DNA from: Endobacterium cereale
Lineage (GTDB): Bacteria; Pseudomonadota; Alphaproteobacteria; Rhizobiales; Rhizobiaceae
DNA length: 64,000 nt
Direction: 5' to 3'
Assembly: GCF_009617585.1 (NCBI RefSeq)
Contig: NZ_WIXI01000049.1
Location: 186,001-250,000, forward strand
Made by a program: the position numbers and the translations under genes
The notes under the pieces: generated by a model
Seen by the model: the letters and a program-made list of their open reading frames with translations, nothing else
Databases searched by the model: none
Told to the model about the DNA's origin: nothing
In this document: one piece after another, positions 53,417-62,601 of the stretch
Layout of the letters: every line of letters begins with the position of its first letter
Position numbering within the stretch: position 1 is the first letter of the stretch

Positions 53417-55300
53417 ATGACGCCGCCGCCAGAGTCACAGGTTCAGTCGCAGGTCAAATCACAGGATCAGTCCGAGATTCAGGAGCAGGCCGTTCCGCGC
53501 AAGACGGGCATGTCGGACAAGGCGTCGCTGCGGTTGCGAATGCTGTGGCGTTATCTCGCCGGGCTCGACCTGCGCATTCTGGTGCGCCGCAACGAATGGG
53601 GCATCATCGTCATTGCCGCTGCGATCGGCGTGATTTCCGGCCTTGTCGTCACCGCGATGAACCTTGCTGCGGCTGTGATGCACCAGCGCATTTTCGGCGT
53701 CGCGGATGGTGAGAGGCTCAGTTCATCCGAAATCGGCGATACGATCCTGCTTCTGTCAGCCCCCATCGTTGGCGGCATCATTCTCGGCATCACCATTCTG
53801 GTGCTGGCCCGTTTCCGCAAACGCCCGATGGTTGACCCGATCGAGGCCAACGCGCTGCATGGCGGCAAGCTTTCGCTCACCGACAGCTTTATCATCGTCT
53901 ACCAGAACCTTGTCTCTAACGGCTTTGGTGCATCGGTCGGGCTTGAGGCTGGTTACACCCAGCTTGCCGCCGGTTTCGCCTCCAAGATCGGCACCAAACT
54001 GTCCCTGCGCCGTGCAGACATGCGCATCCTCGTGGGCTGTGGTGCTGCCGGCGCCATCTCGGCCGCCTTCAATGCGCCGCTCACCGGTGCTTTTTACGCC
54101 TTCGAGCTGGTCATCGGCTCTTACACGACCGCATCACTTGCACCGGTCGTCGTTTCCGCACTGGTCGCGACCTTGGTTGCCCGCCAGTTCATCGACATCA
54201 GTTTCATCGTCGAAATGGGCATGCTGCAAAGCGTCAGCCCAAGCGATTTCGTGCCCGCCATCATTCTCGGCGCCTGCTGCGCCGGCGTTGGCATCGTTCT
54301 CATGAAGGGCGTCGCGACCATTGAAGAGCTTTCCCGCAAAAGCTCCATTCCCGCATGGCTACGCCCGACGCTCGGCGGCATCGTCGTCGGCCTGTTCGCG
54401 ATGATCAGCCCGCAGGTCATGTCCGGCGGCCATGGCGCGCTGCATCTCAACCTCGCGCATGACGTCGCCCTGCCCGCCCTCATCGCGATATTCCTGATGA
54501 AGGCGGCCACCTCGGCCGTGTCGATCGGCGCCGGTTTTCGTGGCGGCCTGTTTTTCGCCTCGCTATTCTTGGGTGCCCTGCTGGGCAAAATTTTCGCCTT
54601 CTCGACCGCCGCTCTTGGCCTTGTCCTGCTGGCCCCTGTCGTGCTCGCCATCGTTGGCATGAGCGCGCTTGCCGTCGCCATCATCGGCGGGCCGCTGACC
54701 ATGACCTTTCTGGCGCTGGAACTGACCGGCGACTTCCCGATCACGGCACTGGTGCTGGCCGCAGTCATCACTTCGTCGCTGATCGTGCGCACCACATTCG
54801 GTTACTCGTTCGCCACATGGCGCTTTCACCTGCGCGGCGAAAGTATCCGTAGCGCCCATGATGTCGGCTGGATCCGCAATCTCACCGTCGGCCGCATGAT
54901 GCGTTCCGACGTCAAAACGGCCCCAGCCACCATGTCGCTCGGCGATTTCCGCCACGACTTTCCGCTCGGCGCAACCCAGCGCGTGATCATCACCGATGAT
55001 ACCGGCAAATATGCCGGCATGGTTCTGGTGCCGGAAGTGCACAGCGCGTTGACCGACGCCGACGACCAGAATGACAGCCTGGAAAAATACATCCGCTTCA
55101 AGAATGACGTGCTGCAAACGCAGATGAACGCCAAGCAGGCCGCCGGCATTTTCGAAAAAACACAGGCTGAAGCACTCGCCGTCATCGACAATATGATCGA
55201 ACGAAAGGTGGTCGGCCAGCTGAGCGAAAGCCACACGCTGCGCCGTTATTCGGAAGAGCTTGAACTACGGCGTCGCGAGATGGTCGGCGACAGCATCTGA
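53417..55300 (+). CDS. CLC family chloride channel/antiporter with C-terminal CBS pair
   Basis: A 627-residue membrane protein. Residues 1-45 are a Gln/Ser-rich cytoplasmic tail, 60-470 the CLC helix bundle and about 485-615 a CBS-type regulatory region (RNLTVGRMMRSDVKTAPATMSL, QRVIITDDTGKYAGMVLVPE). The gating glutamate is kept as E177 in GASVGLEAGYTQ, but the usual proline of GREGP is glycine, and GAGFRGGLFFAS (371-382) lacks the usual proline of GxFxP. A later ATG (MSDKASLRL, 53510) is a possible start. It may handle chloride or another anion. Confidence 0.88.
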   Translation: MTPPPESQVQSQVKSQDQSEIQEQAVPRKTGMSDKASLRLRMLWRYLAGLDLRILVRRNEWGIIVIAAAIGVISGLVVTAMNLAAAVMHQRIFGVADGERLSSSEIGDTILLLSAPIVGGIILGITILVLARFRKRPMVDPIEANALHGGKLSLTDSFIIVYQNLVSNGFGASVGLEAGYTQLAAGFASKIGTKLSLRRADMRILVGCGAAGAISAAFNAPLTGAFYAFELVIGSYTTASLAPVVVSALVATLVARQFIDISFIVEMGMLQSVSPSDFVPAIILGACCAGVGIVLMKGVATIEELSRKSSIPAWLRPTLGGIVVGLFAMISPQVMSGGHGALHLNLAHDVALPALIAIFLMKAATSAVSIGAGFRGGLFFASLFLGALLGKIFAFSTAALGLVLLAPVVLAIVGMSALAVAIIGGPLTMTFLALELTGDFPITALVLAAVITSSLIVRTTFGYSFATWRFHLRGESIRSAHDVGWIRNLTVGRMMRSDVKTAPATMSLGDFRHDFPLGATQRVIITDDTGKYAGMVLVPEVHSALTDADDQNDSLEKYIRFKNDVLQTQMNAKQAAGIFEKTQAEALAVIDNMIERKVVGQLSESHTLRRYSEELELRRREMVGDSI

Positions 55301-55372
55301 TTGTCGAGCGGCGATCGGTTTGCAACCGATGTTCCGTTTCCCGCGTTTTCCCGCCAAACGGAAGGAAGGCGC

Positions 55373-57253
55373 ATGAAACGGATCGACGAAAACGGCATCA
55401 CGGCCGATACTGGCCGCACCAGCCGGAAATCCCGCCACACCGAAGAAATCCCGCGTCCGATTTCCGAACATGGCGTTATCGGCAACCTCAAAACCACCGC
55501 GCTTGTGGCGACCGACGGCACGATCGATTTCCTTTGCTGGCCCGATCTCGACAGCCCAAGCATGTTCTGCGCGCTGCTGGACCCGGAAAATGGTGGCGGT
55601 TTTGAACTCGCGCCGCACATTCCCGGCGCCCGCCCGATCCAGATGTATATTCCCGACACCAATGTGCTTTTGACCCGCTGGCTGGGCGATACCGGAAGCG
55701 CGGAAGTGGTGGATCTGATGCCGCTTCTCTCCGAAGACAGCAAGGTTCAGGGCCGCTTGATCCGTCGCCTCAAGGTGACGCGTGGCAAGGCGAAAATTCA
55801 CGTGCGTTGCTGGCCGCGCACAGATTACGCCCGCAATACCCCGCGTTTCGAACAGGCGGAAGGCGCTGTTTTCATCACCGATGACAATGGCTTGTCCCTG
55901 CGCCTGCAGGCCGACATCCCTCTCGACCTGAGCGAAGGGGAACTGACGGCGGTAATCAATTTGAAGGAAGGCGAGCAGATCGACTTCGTGCTGGACGACC
56001 TGACGTCAGACGAAAAGGAGGCCAAACGCCTGACGACGGAAGACATCACCGCGCAGATCAAGGACACGATCCACTATTGGCAGCAATGGGCCGGCCATTC
56101 CAGCTACCGCGGCCGTTGGCGCGAATCCGTCAACCGCTCGGCGCTGGCGCTGAAACTGCTGACCTCAAAGCAATACGGCTCGATTGCCGCCGCGGCCACG
56201 TTTGGCCTGCCGGAAGCGCCCGGCGGCAGCCGCAACTGGGATTACCGCGCCAGCTGGATCCGCGACGCCTCGTTTACCGTCTATGCGCTGATGCGGCTGG
56301 GCTACCAGGAAGAGGCCACCGCCTTCACCAAATGGGCGGCCGACCGGGCCGATATCTCCCACCGAGGTCGGCTTGAGATCATGTACAAGCTGGATGGCAG
56401 CCGCCAGGTGCAGGAAGCCGATCTCGATCATCTCGCCGGTTATGGTGGTGCCCAGCCGGTGCGCGCCGGCAACAGCGCCGCCACGCAATTGCAGCTCGAT
56501 ATCTACGGCGAACTGCTCGATTCAATCTACATCAGCAACAAATACGGTGAGGCGATATCCCATCGCGACTGGCTGGGCATTTGCGATGTGGTCGATCATG
56601 TCTGCGAAATCTGGCAGCAACCGGATGCCGGCATCTGGGAAATCCGCCGTGAGGACCGTGAACATTTGCATTCGCGGCTTATGTGCTGGGTGGCCGTCGA
56701 CCGGGCACTGAGGCTGGCACAAAAACGCTCGCTCGCCGCGCCGTTCGGGCGCTGGATCGAAACACGCAATGCCATCACGCAGGATATCTGGGAGAATTTC
56801 TGGAACGACGAAAAGAAACATTTCGTCAAGGCCAAGGGCTCGACGGAGGTGGACGGTGCAATCCTTATGATGCCGCTGGTGCGCTTCATCAGCGCCACCG
56901 ATCCCGCCTGGTTATCGACGCTCGACGTGATCGGCGAACAGCTGGCCGATGACAGCATGGTCATGCGCTACAAGGATGCCGACGGACTGGATGGCGACGA
57001 AGGCTCGTTTGCCACCTGCTCCTTCTGGTATGTCGAATGCCTTGCCCGCGCCGGCCGATTGCCGGAAGCCCGCTTCAATTTCGAAAAACTGCTTCTGCTC
57101 GGCAATCATCTCGGGCTCTATGCGGAAGAGTTCGATTGCAAGGGCAATTTCCTCGGCAATTTTCCGCAGGCCTTTACGCATCTGGCGCTGATCAGCGCCG
57201 CATTCTATCTCGATCGGGCCCTGGATGGCCGTTATGGCCAGTGGCGGGCGTAG
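55373..57253 (+). CDS. Glycoside hydrolase family 15 protein (glucoamylase/trehalase-like)
   Basis: A 626-residue cytoplasmic enzyme. Residues 30-210 are the beta-rich N-terminal domain of bacterial GH15 enzymes (ISEHGVIGNLKTTALVATDG, IDFLCWPDLDSPSMF). The catalytic (alpha/alpha)6 barrel follows, with GGSRNWDYRASWIRDASFT, general acid E423 in DAGIWEIRRE and general base E585 in GLYAEEFD. Substrate may be alpha-glucans or trehalose; both occur in this family. ATG at 55373 follows GGAAGGAAGG. It may share a transcript with the CLC gene 72 bp upstream. Confidence 0.92.
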   Translation: MKRIDENGITADTGRTSRKSRHTEEIPRPISEHGVIGNLKTTALVATDGTIDFLCWPDLDSPSMFCALLDPENGGGFELAPHIPGARPIQMYIPDTNVLLTRWLGDTGSAEVVDLMPLLSEDSKVQGRLIRRLKVTRGKAKIHVRCWPRTDYARNTPRFEQAEGAVFITDDNGLSLRLQADIPLDLSEGELTAVINLKEGEQIDFVLDDLTSDEKEAKRLTTEDITAQIKDTIHYWQQWAGHSSYRGRWRESVNRSALALKLLTSKQYGSIAAAATFGLPEAPGGSRNWDYRASWIRDASFTVYALMRLGYQEEATAFTKWAADRADISHRGRLEIMYKLDGSRQVQEADLDHLAGYGGAQPVRAGNSAATQLQLDIYGELLDSIYISNKYGEAISHRDWLGICDVVDHVCEIWQQPDAGIWEIRREDREHLHSRLMCWVAVDRALRLAQKRSLAAPFGRWIETRNAITQDIWENFWNDEKKHFVKAKGSTEVDGAILMMPLVRFISATDPAWLSTLDVIGEQLADDSMVMRYKDADGLDGDEGSFATCSFWYVECLARAGRLPEARFNFEKLLLLGNHLGLYAEEFDCKGNFLGNFPQAFTHLALISAAFYLDRALDGRYGQWRA

Positions 57254-57349
57254 GCGCGTCTCTTGGATCAACCAATGCTGACAGGCGTGGATTGTCAGCC
57301 CTAAAAATACTTGATAAAGAAATGAAGGTTTAAGAAGCCCGAGGGGCAG

Positions 57350-58231
57350 ATGACGTTCCAGCCAAGGATGCAAAACAGGATCGAGGGCTTTGCCGTCGGC
57401 AGCCTGCATCGACGTGCATGGAACGGTATCGTTGCCGACCTGTGGGATGTTGAATGCGGTTCTTACGCCGGTGGACATTACGTTGCCCGTGATCCCCGCC
57501 TGTTCATCGTTCTCGATCACAGCGGCAAGGGTTGCCCGACGGTCAAGCGTTCGCCGACGGATGGAGGCGGCCGGCAGGACAGAAGCACCAGCCCTATCTC
57601 TTATGTTCCAGCAGATATGGAATTGTGGGTCGATATTGAGGGCGTGCAACGCCTGCGTCATCTCGACCTGCATTTCGACGCGACCGGCATCGGCCGGCGA
57701 TTGATGGAGGAGATCGATCCGGATCGCCTCAACCATCCGAACCTGCTGTTTGCCGATGCCAGCATCATGTCGCTGGCGGAACTGATCGCCAAGGAAATCG
57801 CCAATCCGACACCGTTGCACGACCTCTATGGCGACAGCCTGTGCCTGGCACTGATCATTTCTGCGCTGAAAGTCGAAAAGGCCAATACCCGTAGGCGCAG
57901 TGCGCTTGCGCCCTGGCAGCTTCGCCGCGCCACGGAATTCATCGAGGCCCATTGCCTGCGCAATATCCGGCTCGAGGAACTGGCCGAACTGACCGGCCTG
58001 TCACAATCGCATTTCAGCCATTCGTTTAAAGTTTCCACCGGCATGGCGCCGCACCAGTGGCAGGTGAAGGCACGGCTGGACAAGGCAAAGGCACTGCTGA
58101 CCGATTCCGATCAGCCTCTGACGGCTATCGCCGCAGAGACCGGCTTTGCCGATCAAGCACATTTCACACGTGTTTTCCGTCAGCATATAGGCACGACGCC
58201 GGCCCGCTGGAAGCGGACGCAGATCGTCTGA
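57350..58231 (+). CDS. AraC family regulator (probable siderophore-uptake activator)
   Basis: A 293-residue regulator with an unassigned N-terminal sensor and two C-terminal HTH units from about residue 190 (AHCLRNIRLEELAELTGLSQSHFSHSFK and LTAIAAETGFADQAHFTRVFRQHIG). AraC regulators next to TonB receptor genes commonly bind the ferric siderophore and activate the receptor gene; here the receptor is directly downstream, with repeated sites between. ATG at 57350 follows GAGGGGCAG. A 7-bp inverted repeat GCTGACA/TGTCAGC (57277-57299) precedes it. Confidence 0.88.
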   Translation: MTFQPRMQNRIEGFAVGSLHRRAWNGIVADLWDVECGSYAGGHYVARDPRLFIVLDHSGKGCPTVKRSPTDGGGRQDRSTSPISYVPADMELWVDIEGVQRLRHLDLHFDATGIGRRLMEEIDPDRLNHPNLLFADASIMSLAELIAKEIANPTPLHDLYGDSLCLALIISALKVEKANTRRRSALAPWQLRRATEFIEAHCLRNIRLEELAELTGLSQSHFSHSFKVSTGMAPHQWQVKARLDKAKALLTDSDQPLTAIAAETGFADQAHFTRVFRQHIGTTPARWKRTQIV

Positions 58232-58239
58232 AAGCAGCC

Positions 58240-58263
58240 GTGTTGCCCTTTTGGCAACACTTT
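58240..58263 (+). terminator. Terminator after the AraC gene
   Basis: GTGTTGCC (58240-58247) and GGCAACAC (58253-58260) form a perfect 8-bp stem with loop CTTTT, followed by TTTG. It separates the regulator transcript from the receptor promoter. Confidence 0.7.
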
Positions 58264-58283
58264 GACGACATTTGCTCGCCGCA

Positions 58284-58316
58284 TTCAATTTTGCCCAAGA
58301 AGCTTCAATTTTCCCA
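58284..58316. promoter_or_regulatory. Two direct repeats, candidate AraC activator sites
   Basis: TTCAATTTTGCCCA starts at 58284 and TTCAATTTTCCCA at 58304. The 20-bp period puts both on the same DNA face, as expected for the two half-sites of an AraC-type activator. They lie 82-114 bp upstream of the receptor start. Confidence 0.6.
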
Positions 58317-58343
58317 GATCGCGGCAATCCGCGAAGATTAATT

Positions 58344-58358
58344 TGAGTTAATTGCTCA
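58344..58358. promoter_or_regulatory. Iron-responsive IRO box (RirA-type)
   Basis: TGAGTTAATTGCTCA fits TGA-N9-TCA, the iron-responsive operator described for RirA in rhizobia, and is flanked by extra symmetry (TTGAG/CTCAA). It lies 40 bp upstream of the receptor start, downstream of the AraC-type repeats, as expected for repression under iron-replete conditions. Confidence 0.7.
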
Positions 58359-58397
58359 ACTTAATAGCAAGGCCCGAGGGGGCATTGAGGGGTGCAA

Positions 58398-60578
58398 ATG
58401 CGTAAGCAAACTAAGTCTGTGAATATCGGCCTCGGCCTGAAGGCGTCCGCTGCCGCGATCGCCATCATGGCGGCGTTCCCGGCCGTGGCGCAGGATTCGA
58501 CGCAGCTTCAGACCATCGTTGTCGAGGGGCAAGGCAATGGCACGGGCACCGGCCCAGTCAAGGGTTATGTCGCCAAACAGACCACCGCCGGCTCGAAGAC
58601 TGATACGCCGTTGAATGAGGTTCCGCAGGCGGTTTCGGTCGTCGGCCGCGAAGAGCTTGAGGACCGAGGCGTTGTCAACAAGGTCGACGAGGCGCTGCGC
58701 TACACGGCCGGCGTCGCCACACAGCCATTTGGCACCGACCCCGACACGGACTGGTACTACATCCGCGGTTTCGACGCGGGCCAGACCGGTGTCTATCTCG
58801 ATGGCCTCAACCTGTTCGCTTACGGCTTCGGCAACTTCCAGATCGATCCGTTCATGCTCGAACGCCTGGATGTCCTCAAGGGACCGGCGTCGGTTCTCTA
58901 TGGTGGCGCCAATGCCGGCGGTATCGTCGACATGGTTCGCAAGCGCCCCACCGACGAACCCTATTATTACACAGAGGCCGGCATCAACACGAACGGCAAT
59001 GCCTTCACCGGTTTCGATATTTCCGACAAGGTCGGTGCCAGCGAAACGATGACCTACCGCCTGACCGGCAAGATTGCCGGCGGCAACGGTTATACCGACT
59101 ACACGAACGACCTGCGCGGTTTCATCATGCCGCAGCTCACCTTCACCCCGGATGAAGCAACCAAATTCACCATCTGGGCTTATGCCGGTGGCCTCGATCA
59201 GGTTCATACGGGCAACGGCTTCCTGCCTTATGAAGGCACGGTTATCGATCGCCCCGGCGTCGGCAAAATTTCCCGTAAATTCTTCCCAGGCGAACCCGAT
59301 CTCGACACTGGCCGTTACGACCAGCAGATGATCGGTTACGAGTTCGAGCATGAATTCGATGGCGGCTGGAAGTTCTCCTCGAACGCGCGTTATGGCCATC
59401 TCGACAAGTACGAGTACCTTACTTACCCGTCGCTCTGGGCCAGCCAGACCGAACTGCAGCGCATCAACTTCATCGGCGATACCAGCAGCGACACGCTGGC
59501 CTGGGACAACCGCGTCGAAAACGAATTCGAACTCGGTGGCGCAACACACAAGATCATGGCCGGCGTCGATTACCGTCTATACCATATCGACAACGTCCAG
59601 AACTCGGTCTTTGGCGCGGGCTTCTCGCCTCCGCAGCCTTACAACGGCAACCTTGACGTCCTGAACCCGAATTACGGCCAGACCCAGCCAACGCCCGGCG
59701 CGCTTTACAGCGAAGACGTGACGATGAACCAGGTCGGCTTTTATGCGCAGGATCAGATCCGCTTCGGCAGCGGCTGGCTGGTCACGCTCAACGGCCGTTA
59801 CGATTACGTCAACACCGACTTCGAGAACCGGTTGACGCCTTCCGGCAGCTTCGAGGATTCCGACAGCGCCTGGAGCGGCCGTGCTGGTCTGGCCTACGAA
59901 TTCGAAAACGGCATGACGCCCTATGTCAGCGCCGCCACCTTCTTCAATCCGCTTGTGGGTCGTGGTGCGCAGGGACCGCTCAAGCCGGAAGAAGGCGAAC
60001 AGTATGAAGCCGGCATAAAGTACGATCCGACCTTCATGGATGCATCGTTCACCGCTTCCGTCTTCCACATCAACAAGAAGAACAACTCGGTATCCATTCC
60101 GGTAGCCCCGTTTACGGACCAGCTTGGCGAAGTGGAATCGAAAGGCTTCGAACTTGAAGGCAAGGTCAATATCAACGAAAACTGGAAGCTGCTCGGCTCG
60201 TTCAGCTACAATGATGTCGAAGTCACCCGCAACGATCCAAACCCGAACCTGATCGGCAAGACGCCATATGTCGTGCCGGATTACATGGCTTCGATGTGGG
60301 TTGATTACAGTGTCACCGAAGGTGCTCTCGAAGGCCTCAGCCTTGGTGCGGGTGTCCGTCACAAGGGTAAATCCTGGGCAGACGAACTCAACACCCTGCA
60401 AGTCCCGGACTCGACCGTCTTCGACGCGGCGCTCCGCTACAAGAAGGGCGGCTGGGCAGCATCACTCAACGTCACCAACCTCTTCGACAAGACCTATGTC
60501 GAGGCCTGCCGCACCAACGGTGCATGCGGTTACGGCGACGCCCGCACGATCACTTTCAAGGTCAGCAAGACTTGGTAA
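58398..60578 (+). CDS. TonB-dependent siderophore receptor
   Basis: A 726-residue outer membrane receptor. The signal peptide ends FPAVAQ; a TonB box-like LQTIVVEGQ follows. The plug domain covers about residues 60-190 (NEVPQAVSVVGREELEDRGV, YYIRGFD, LERLDVLKGPASVLYGGANAGGIV) and the 22-strand barrel ends in FKVSKTW with the terminal aromatic. It resembles FhuA/FoxA-type hydroxamate receptors, but the ligand is not readable. ATG at 58398 follows GAGGGG. Control by AraC and by iron is indicated upstream. Confidence 0.94.
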   Translation: MRKQTKSVNIGLGLKASAAAIAIMAAFPAVAQDSTQLQTIVVEGQGNGTGTGPVKGYVAKQTTAGSKTDTPLNEVPQAVSVVGREELEDRGVVNKVDEALRYTAGVATQPFGTDPDTDWYYIRGFDAGQTGVYLDGLNLFAYGFGNFQIDPFMLERLDVLKGPASVLYGGANAGGIVDMVRKRPTDEPYYYTEAGINTNGNAFTGFDISDKVGASETMTYRLTGKIAGGNGYTDYTNDLRGFIMPQLTFTPDEATKFTIWAYAGGLDQVHTGNGFLPYEGTVIDRPGVGKISRKFFPGEPDLDTGRYDQQMIGYEFEHEFDGGWKFSSNARYGHLDKYEYLTYPSLWASQTELQRINFIGDTSSDTLAWDNRVENEFELGGATHKIMAGVDYRLYHIDNVQNSVFGAGFSPPQPYNGNLDVLNPNYGQTQPTPGALYSEDVTMNQVGFYAQDQIRFGSGWLVTLNGRYDYVNTDFENRLTPSGSFEDSDSAWSGRAGLAYEFENGMTPYVSAATFFNPLVGRGAQGPLKPEEGEQYEAGIKYDPTFMDASFTASVFHINKKNNSVSIPVAPFTDQLGEVESKGFELEGKVNINENWKLLGSFSYNDVEVTRNDPNPNLIGKTPYVVPDYMASMWVDYSVTEGALEGLSLGAGVRHKGKSWADELNTLQVPDSTVFDAALRYKKGGWAASLNVTNLFDKTYVEACRTNGACGYGDARTITFKVSKTW

Positions 60579-60612
60579 GTTGACATTTGCGGAAAGGTTT
60601 TGCAGGTAACCG

Positions 60613-60643
60613 GGGGCGGAAGGAAATCATCCTTCCGCCCCTT
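60613..60643 (+). terminator. Stem-loop after the receptor gene
   Basis: GGGGCGGAAGG (60613-60623) and CCTTCCGCCCC (60631-60641) form a perfect 11-bp stem with a 7-nt loop, followed by the short TTA. It is probably a partial terminator between the receptor gene and the ATPase gene. Confidence 0.65.
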
Positions 60644-60672
60644 ATCCGTTTCCGACCGGAGCATTTTCAAAA

Positions 60673-61452
60673 GTGGCCCAGACATTCCTCTCCCTTTCCG
60701 GCATCAAATATTCGGCCACCGGCAAGGATATCCTGCACGATATCGATCTTTCGCTGGAGCCGGGCCATGTCTATGGGCTTGTCGGGCCGAACGGATCGGG
60801 CAAGAGCACGCTTCTGAAAATCATCGCCCGCCAGATCGGCGCCACCGCCGGCAATATTGTGTGGGATGGCAAGGGGACCGGCGAATGGGGCAATCGCGCC
60901 TTTGCCCGCCACCTCGCCTATATGCCGCAATTTACGCCGCAGACGGATGGCATGACTGTGCGTGAACTGGTGGCTCTCGGCCGTTTTCCCTGGCACGGCG
61001 CGCTCGGGCGTTTTTCCGACACGGACCGCGCCAAGGTAGATGAAGCACTGGAGCGCACCGATCTTATCCGGTTCGAGGACCGGCTAGTGGACAGCATGTC
61101 GGGCGGTGAGCGCCAGCGCGCATGGATCGCCATGATGCTGGCGCAGGATGCCCGCTGCATCCTGCTCGACGAGCCGACATCGGCACTGGACCTTTCGCAT
61201 CAGGCCAGCGTGCTGTCGCTGGTGCATGACCTCTGCCATGAGCGCAACCTCACCGTGATCGTCGTGCTGCACGACATCAATCTCGCGGCCCGTTATTGCG
61301 ACCGCATGGTGGCGCTCGGGAATGGCCGCATCGTCGCGCGCGGAAAGCCGTCCGACATCGTACGCTCCGACATGCTGCAGACGATCTTCGGTATCGACAT
61401 GGGCGTGTTCATGCATCCGGTTCGTCAGGAACCGGTCAGCTACCTACTCTGA
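60673..61452 (+). CDS. Ferric siderophore ABC transporter ATP-binding protein (FhuC/FepC-like)
   Basis: A 259-residue ATPase with Walker A GPNGSGKST at residues 38-46, signature MSGGERQRAWIAMMLAQ, Walker B CILLDEPTSALD and switch VLHDINLAARYCDR, all in the FecE/FhuC style. It starts with GTG at 60673 with GGAG 11 bases upstream. No cognate permease or binding protein is encoded in the window, so it must work with components encoded elsewhere. Confidence 0.9.
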   Translation: MAQTFLSLSGIKYSATGKDILHDIDLSLEPGHVYGLVGPNGSGKSTLLKIIARQIGATAGNIVWDGKGTGEWGNRAFARHLAYMPQFTPQTDGMTVRELVALGRFPWHGALGRFSDTDRAKVDEALERTDLIRFEDRLVDSMSGGERQRAWIAMMLAQDARCILLDEPTSALDLSHQASVLSLVHDLCHERNLTVIVVLHDINLAARYCDRMVALGNGRIVARGKPSDIVRSDMLQTIFGIDMGVFMHPVRQEPVSYLL

Positions 61453-61506
61453 GGCGCCGGCCATGGCTGTCCCCTCCTCTGTTTTCAACCCGAAGGATCT
61501 GCGCCA

Positions 61507-62595
61507 ATGACGATGATGCCGATGGCTGACCGTTTCACTCTTTCCGGCACCGCCACTCCGGTCGATGCGCAGCGCATGCTGGAAGAGATTTGCGACCACT
61601 TCGTCGAACATGCGGACGTGTTCCGGCGTGAGAATGGCGCGCAGCTCGTCACCATCATCGGCAATGCCGAGATCGATATCGTTGACGACAAGCTGAAGAT
61701 CGAACTGATCTGCCCGACGCCAAAATTCGTCATTTCAGCGCGCAGCATGATCGCCGAGCATTTGTTCGAATTCGCGGGTGACGAGCCGCTGGAACTCATC
61801 TGGTCGGAAGAGCCGAACCCGCACGCTTTACCGAGTTTTCGCGAGGCCACCGTGGTGGAAACCATGGATGTCACGCCGCATATGCGCCGTATCACCGTTT
61901 CCTGCCGTAATGCCGAACAGTTTGTCGGCGTAGGCCTGCATGTGCGCCTGTTGATCCCGCAAGGGGCTGCCCGCAACAATCGCGCACCGGCCTGGCCGGG
62001 CATGTTGCCGGACGGCCGTGTGGCATGGCCGGACGAGAAGGAAATGGCGGTACGGATCTATACGATCCGCAGCGTCGATCTCGAACGCGGCCAGCTGGAT
62101 ATCGATTTCGTGCTGCATGAAAGCGATGGCCTGCCGATGCCCGGCGCCGAATTTGCCGTGGAGGCAAAACCCGGCGACGTGATCGGCATCATGGGTCCGG
62201 GCGGCGATGGCGTCGCTCATGCCGGCTCGCTGATCCTGGCTGGCGATGAGGCCGCATTGCCGGCGATCGGCCGCATGGTCGCTGAAGCCCTGCCCACTTC
62301 GACCATTCGCGCCTTTATCGAAGTCGATAATGCGGCGGAAGAACAGGAACTCATCTCCAAGGCCAAACTGGAAATTACCTGGCTGCACCGCAATGGCGGC
62401 AAGGCCGGCACGATGCGCCTGCTGGAAGCCCACGTGAAGGAAGCCACCGAAACCGCACCCGAAGGCACCTATATCTGGAGCGGCTGCGAAAAGACCGAGG
62501 CCCGCGCCATCCGCGATTTTCTGAAAAGTCGAGGCCATGACCGCAAGCTGATGAGCATCAGCGCCTATTGGCAGAAGCCGAAGGTCAAGGCTTGA
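61507..62595 (+). CDS. DUF2218-SIP fusion: siderophore-interacting FAD protein (ferric reductase)
   Basis: A 362-residue two-part protein. Residues about 14-100 match DUF2218 (DAQRMLEEICDHFVEHADVF, IDIVDDKLKIELICP). Residues 105-360 form a siderophore-interacting protein: FAD-binding beta barrel (TPHMRRITVS, VRIYTIRSVD) and NAD(P)H-binding part (SLILAGDEAALPAIGRM, YIWSGCEKTEARAIRDFL). SIPs reduce Fe(III)-siderophore in the cytoplasm and free the iron. It follows the ATPase gene by 54 bp and completes the uptake locus. Confidence 0.9.
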   Translation: MTMMPMADRFTLSGTATPVDAQRMLEEICDHFVEHADVFRRENGAQLVTIIGNAEIDIVDDKLKIELICPTPKFVISARSMIAEHLFEFAGDEPLELIWSEEPNPHALPSFREATVVETMDVTPHMRRITVSCRNAEQFVGVGLHVRLLIPQGAARNNRAPAWPGMLPDGRVAWPDEKEMAVRIYTIRSVDLERGQLDIDFVLHESDGLPMPGAEFAVEAKPGDVIGIMGPGGDGVAHAGSLILAGDEAALPAIGRMVAEALPTSTIRAFIEVDNAAEEQELISKAKLEITWLHRNGGKAGTMRLLEAHVKEATETAPEGTYIWSGCEKTEARAIRDFLKSRGHDRKLMSISAYWQKPKVKA

Positions 62596-62601
62596 GGTTT
62601 T

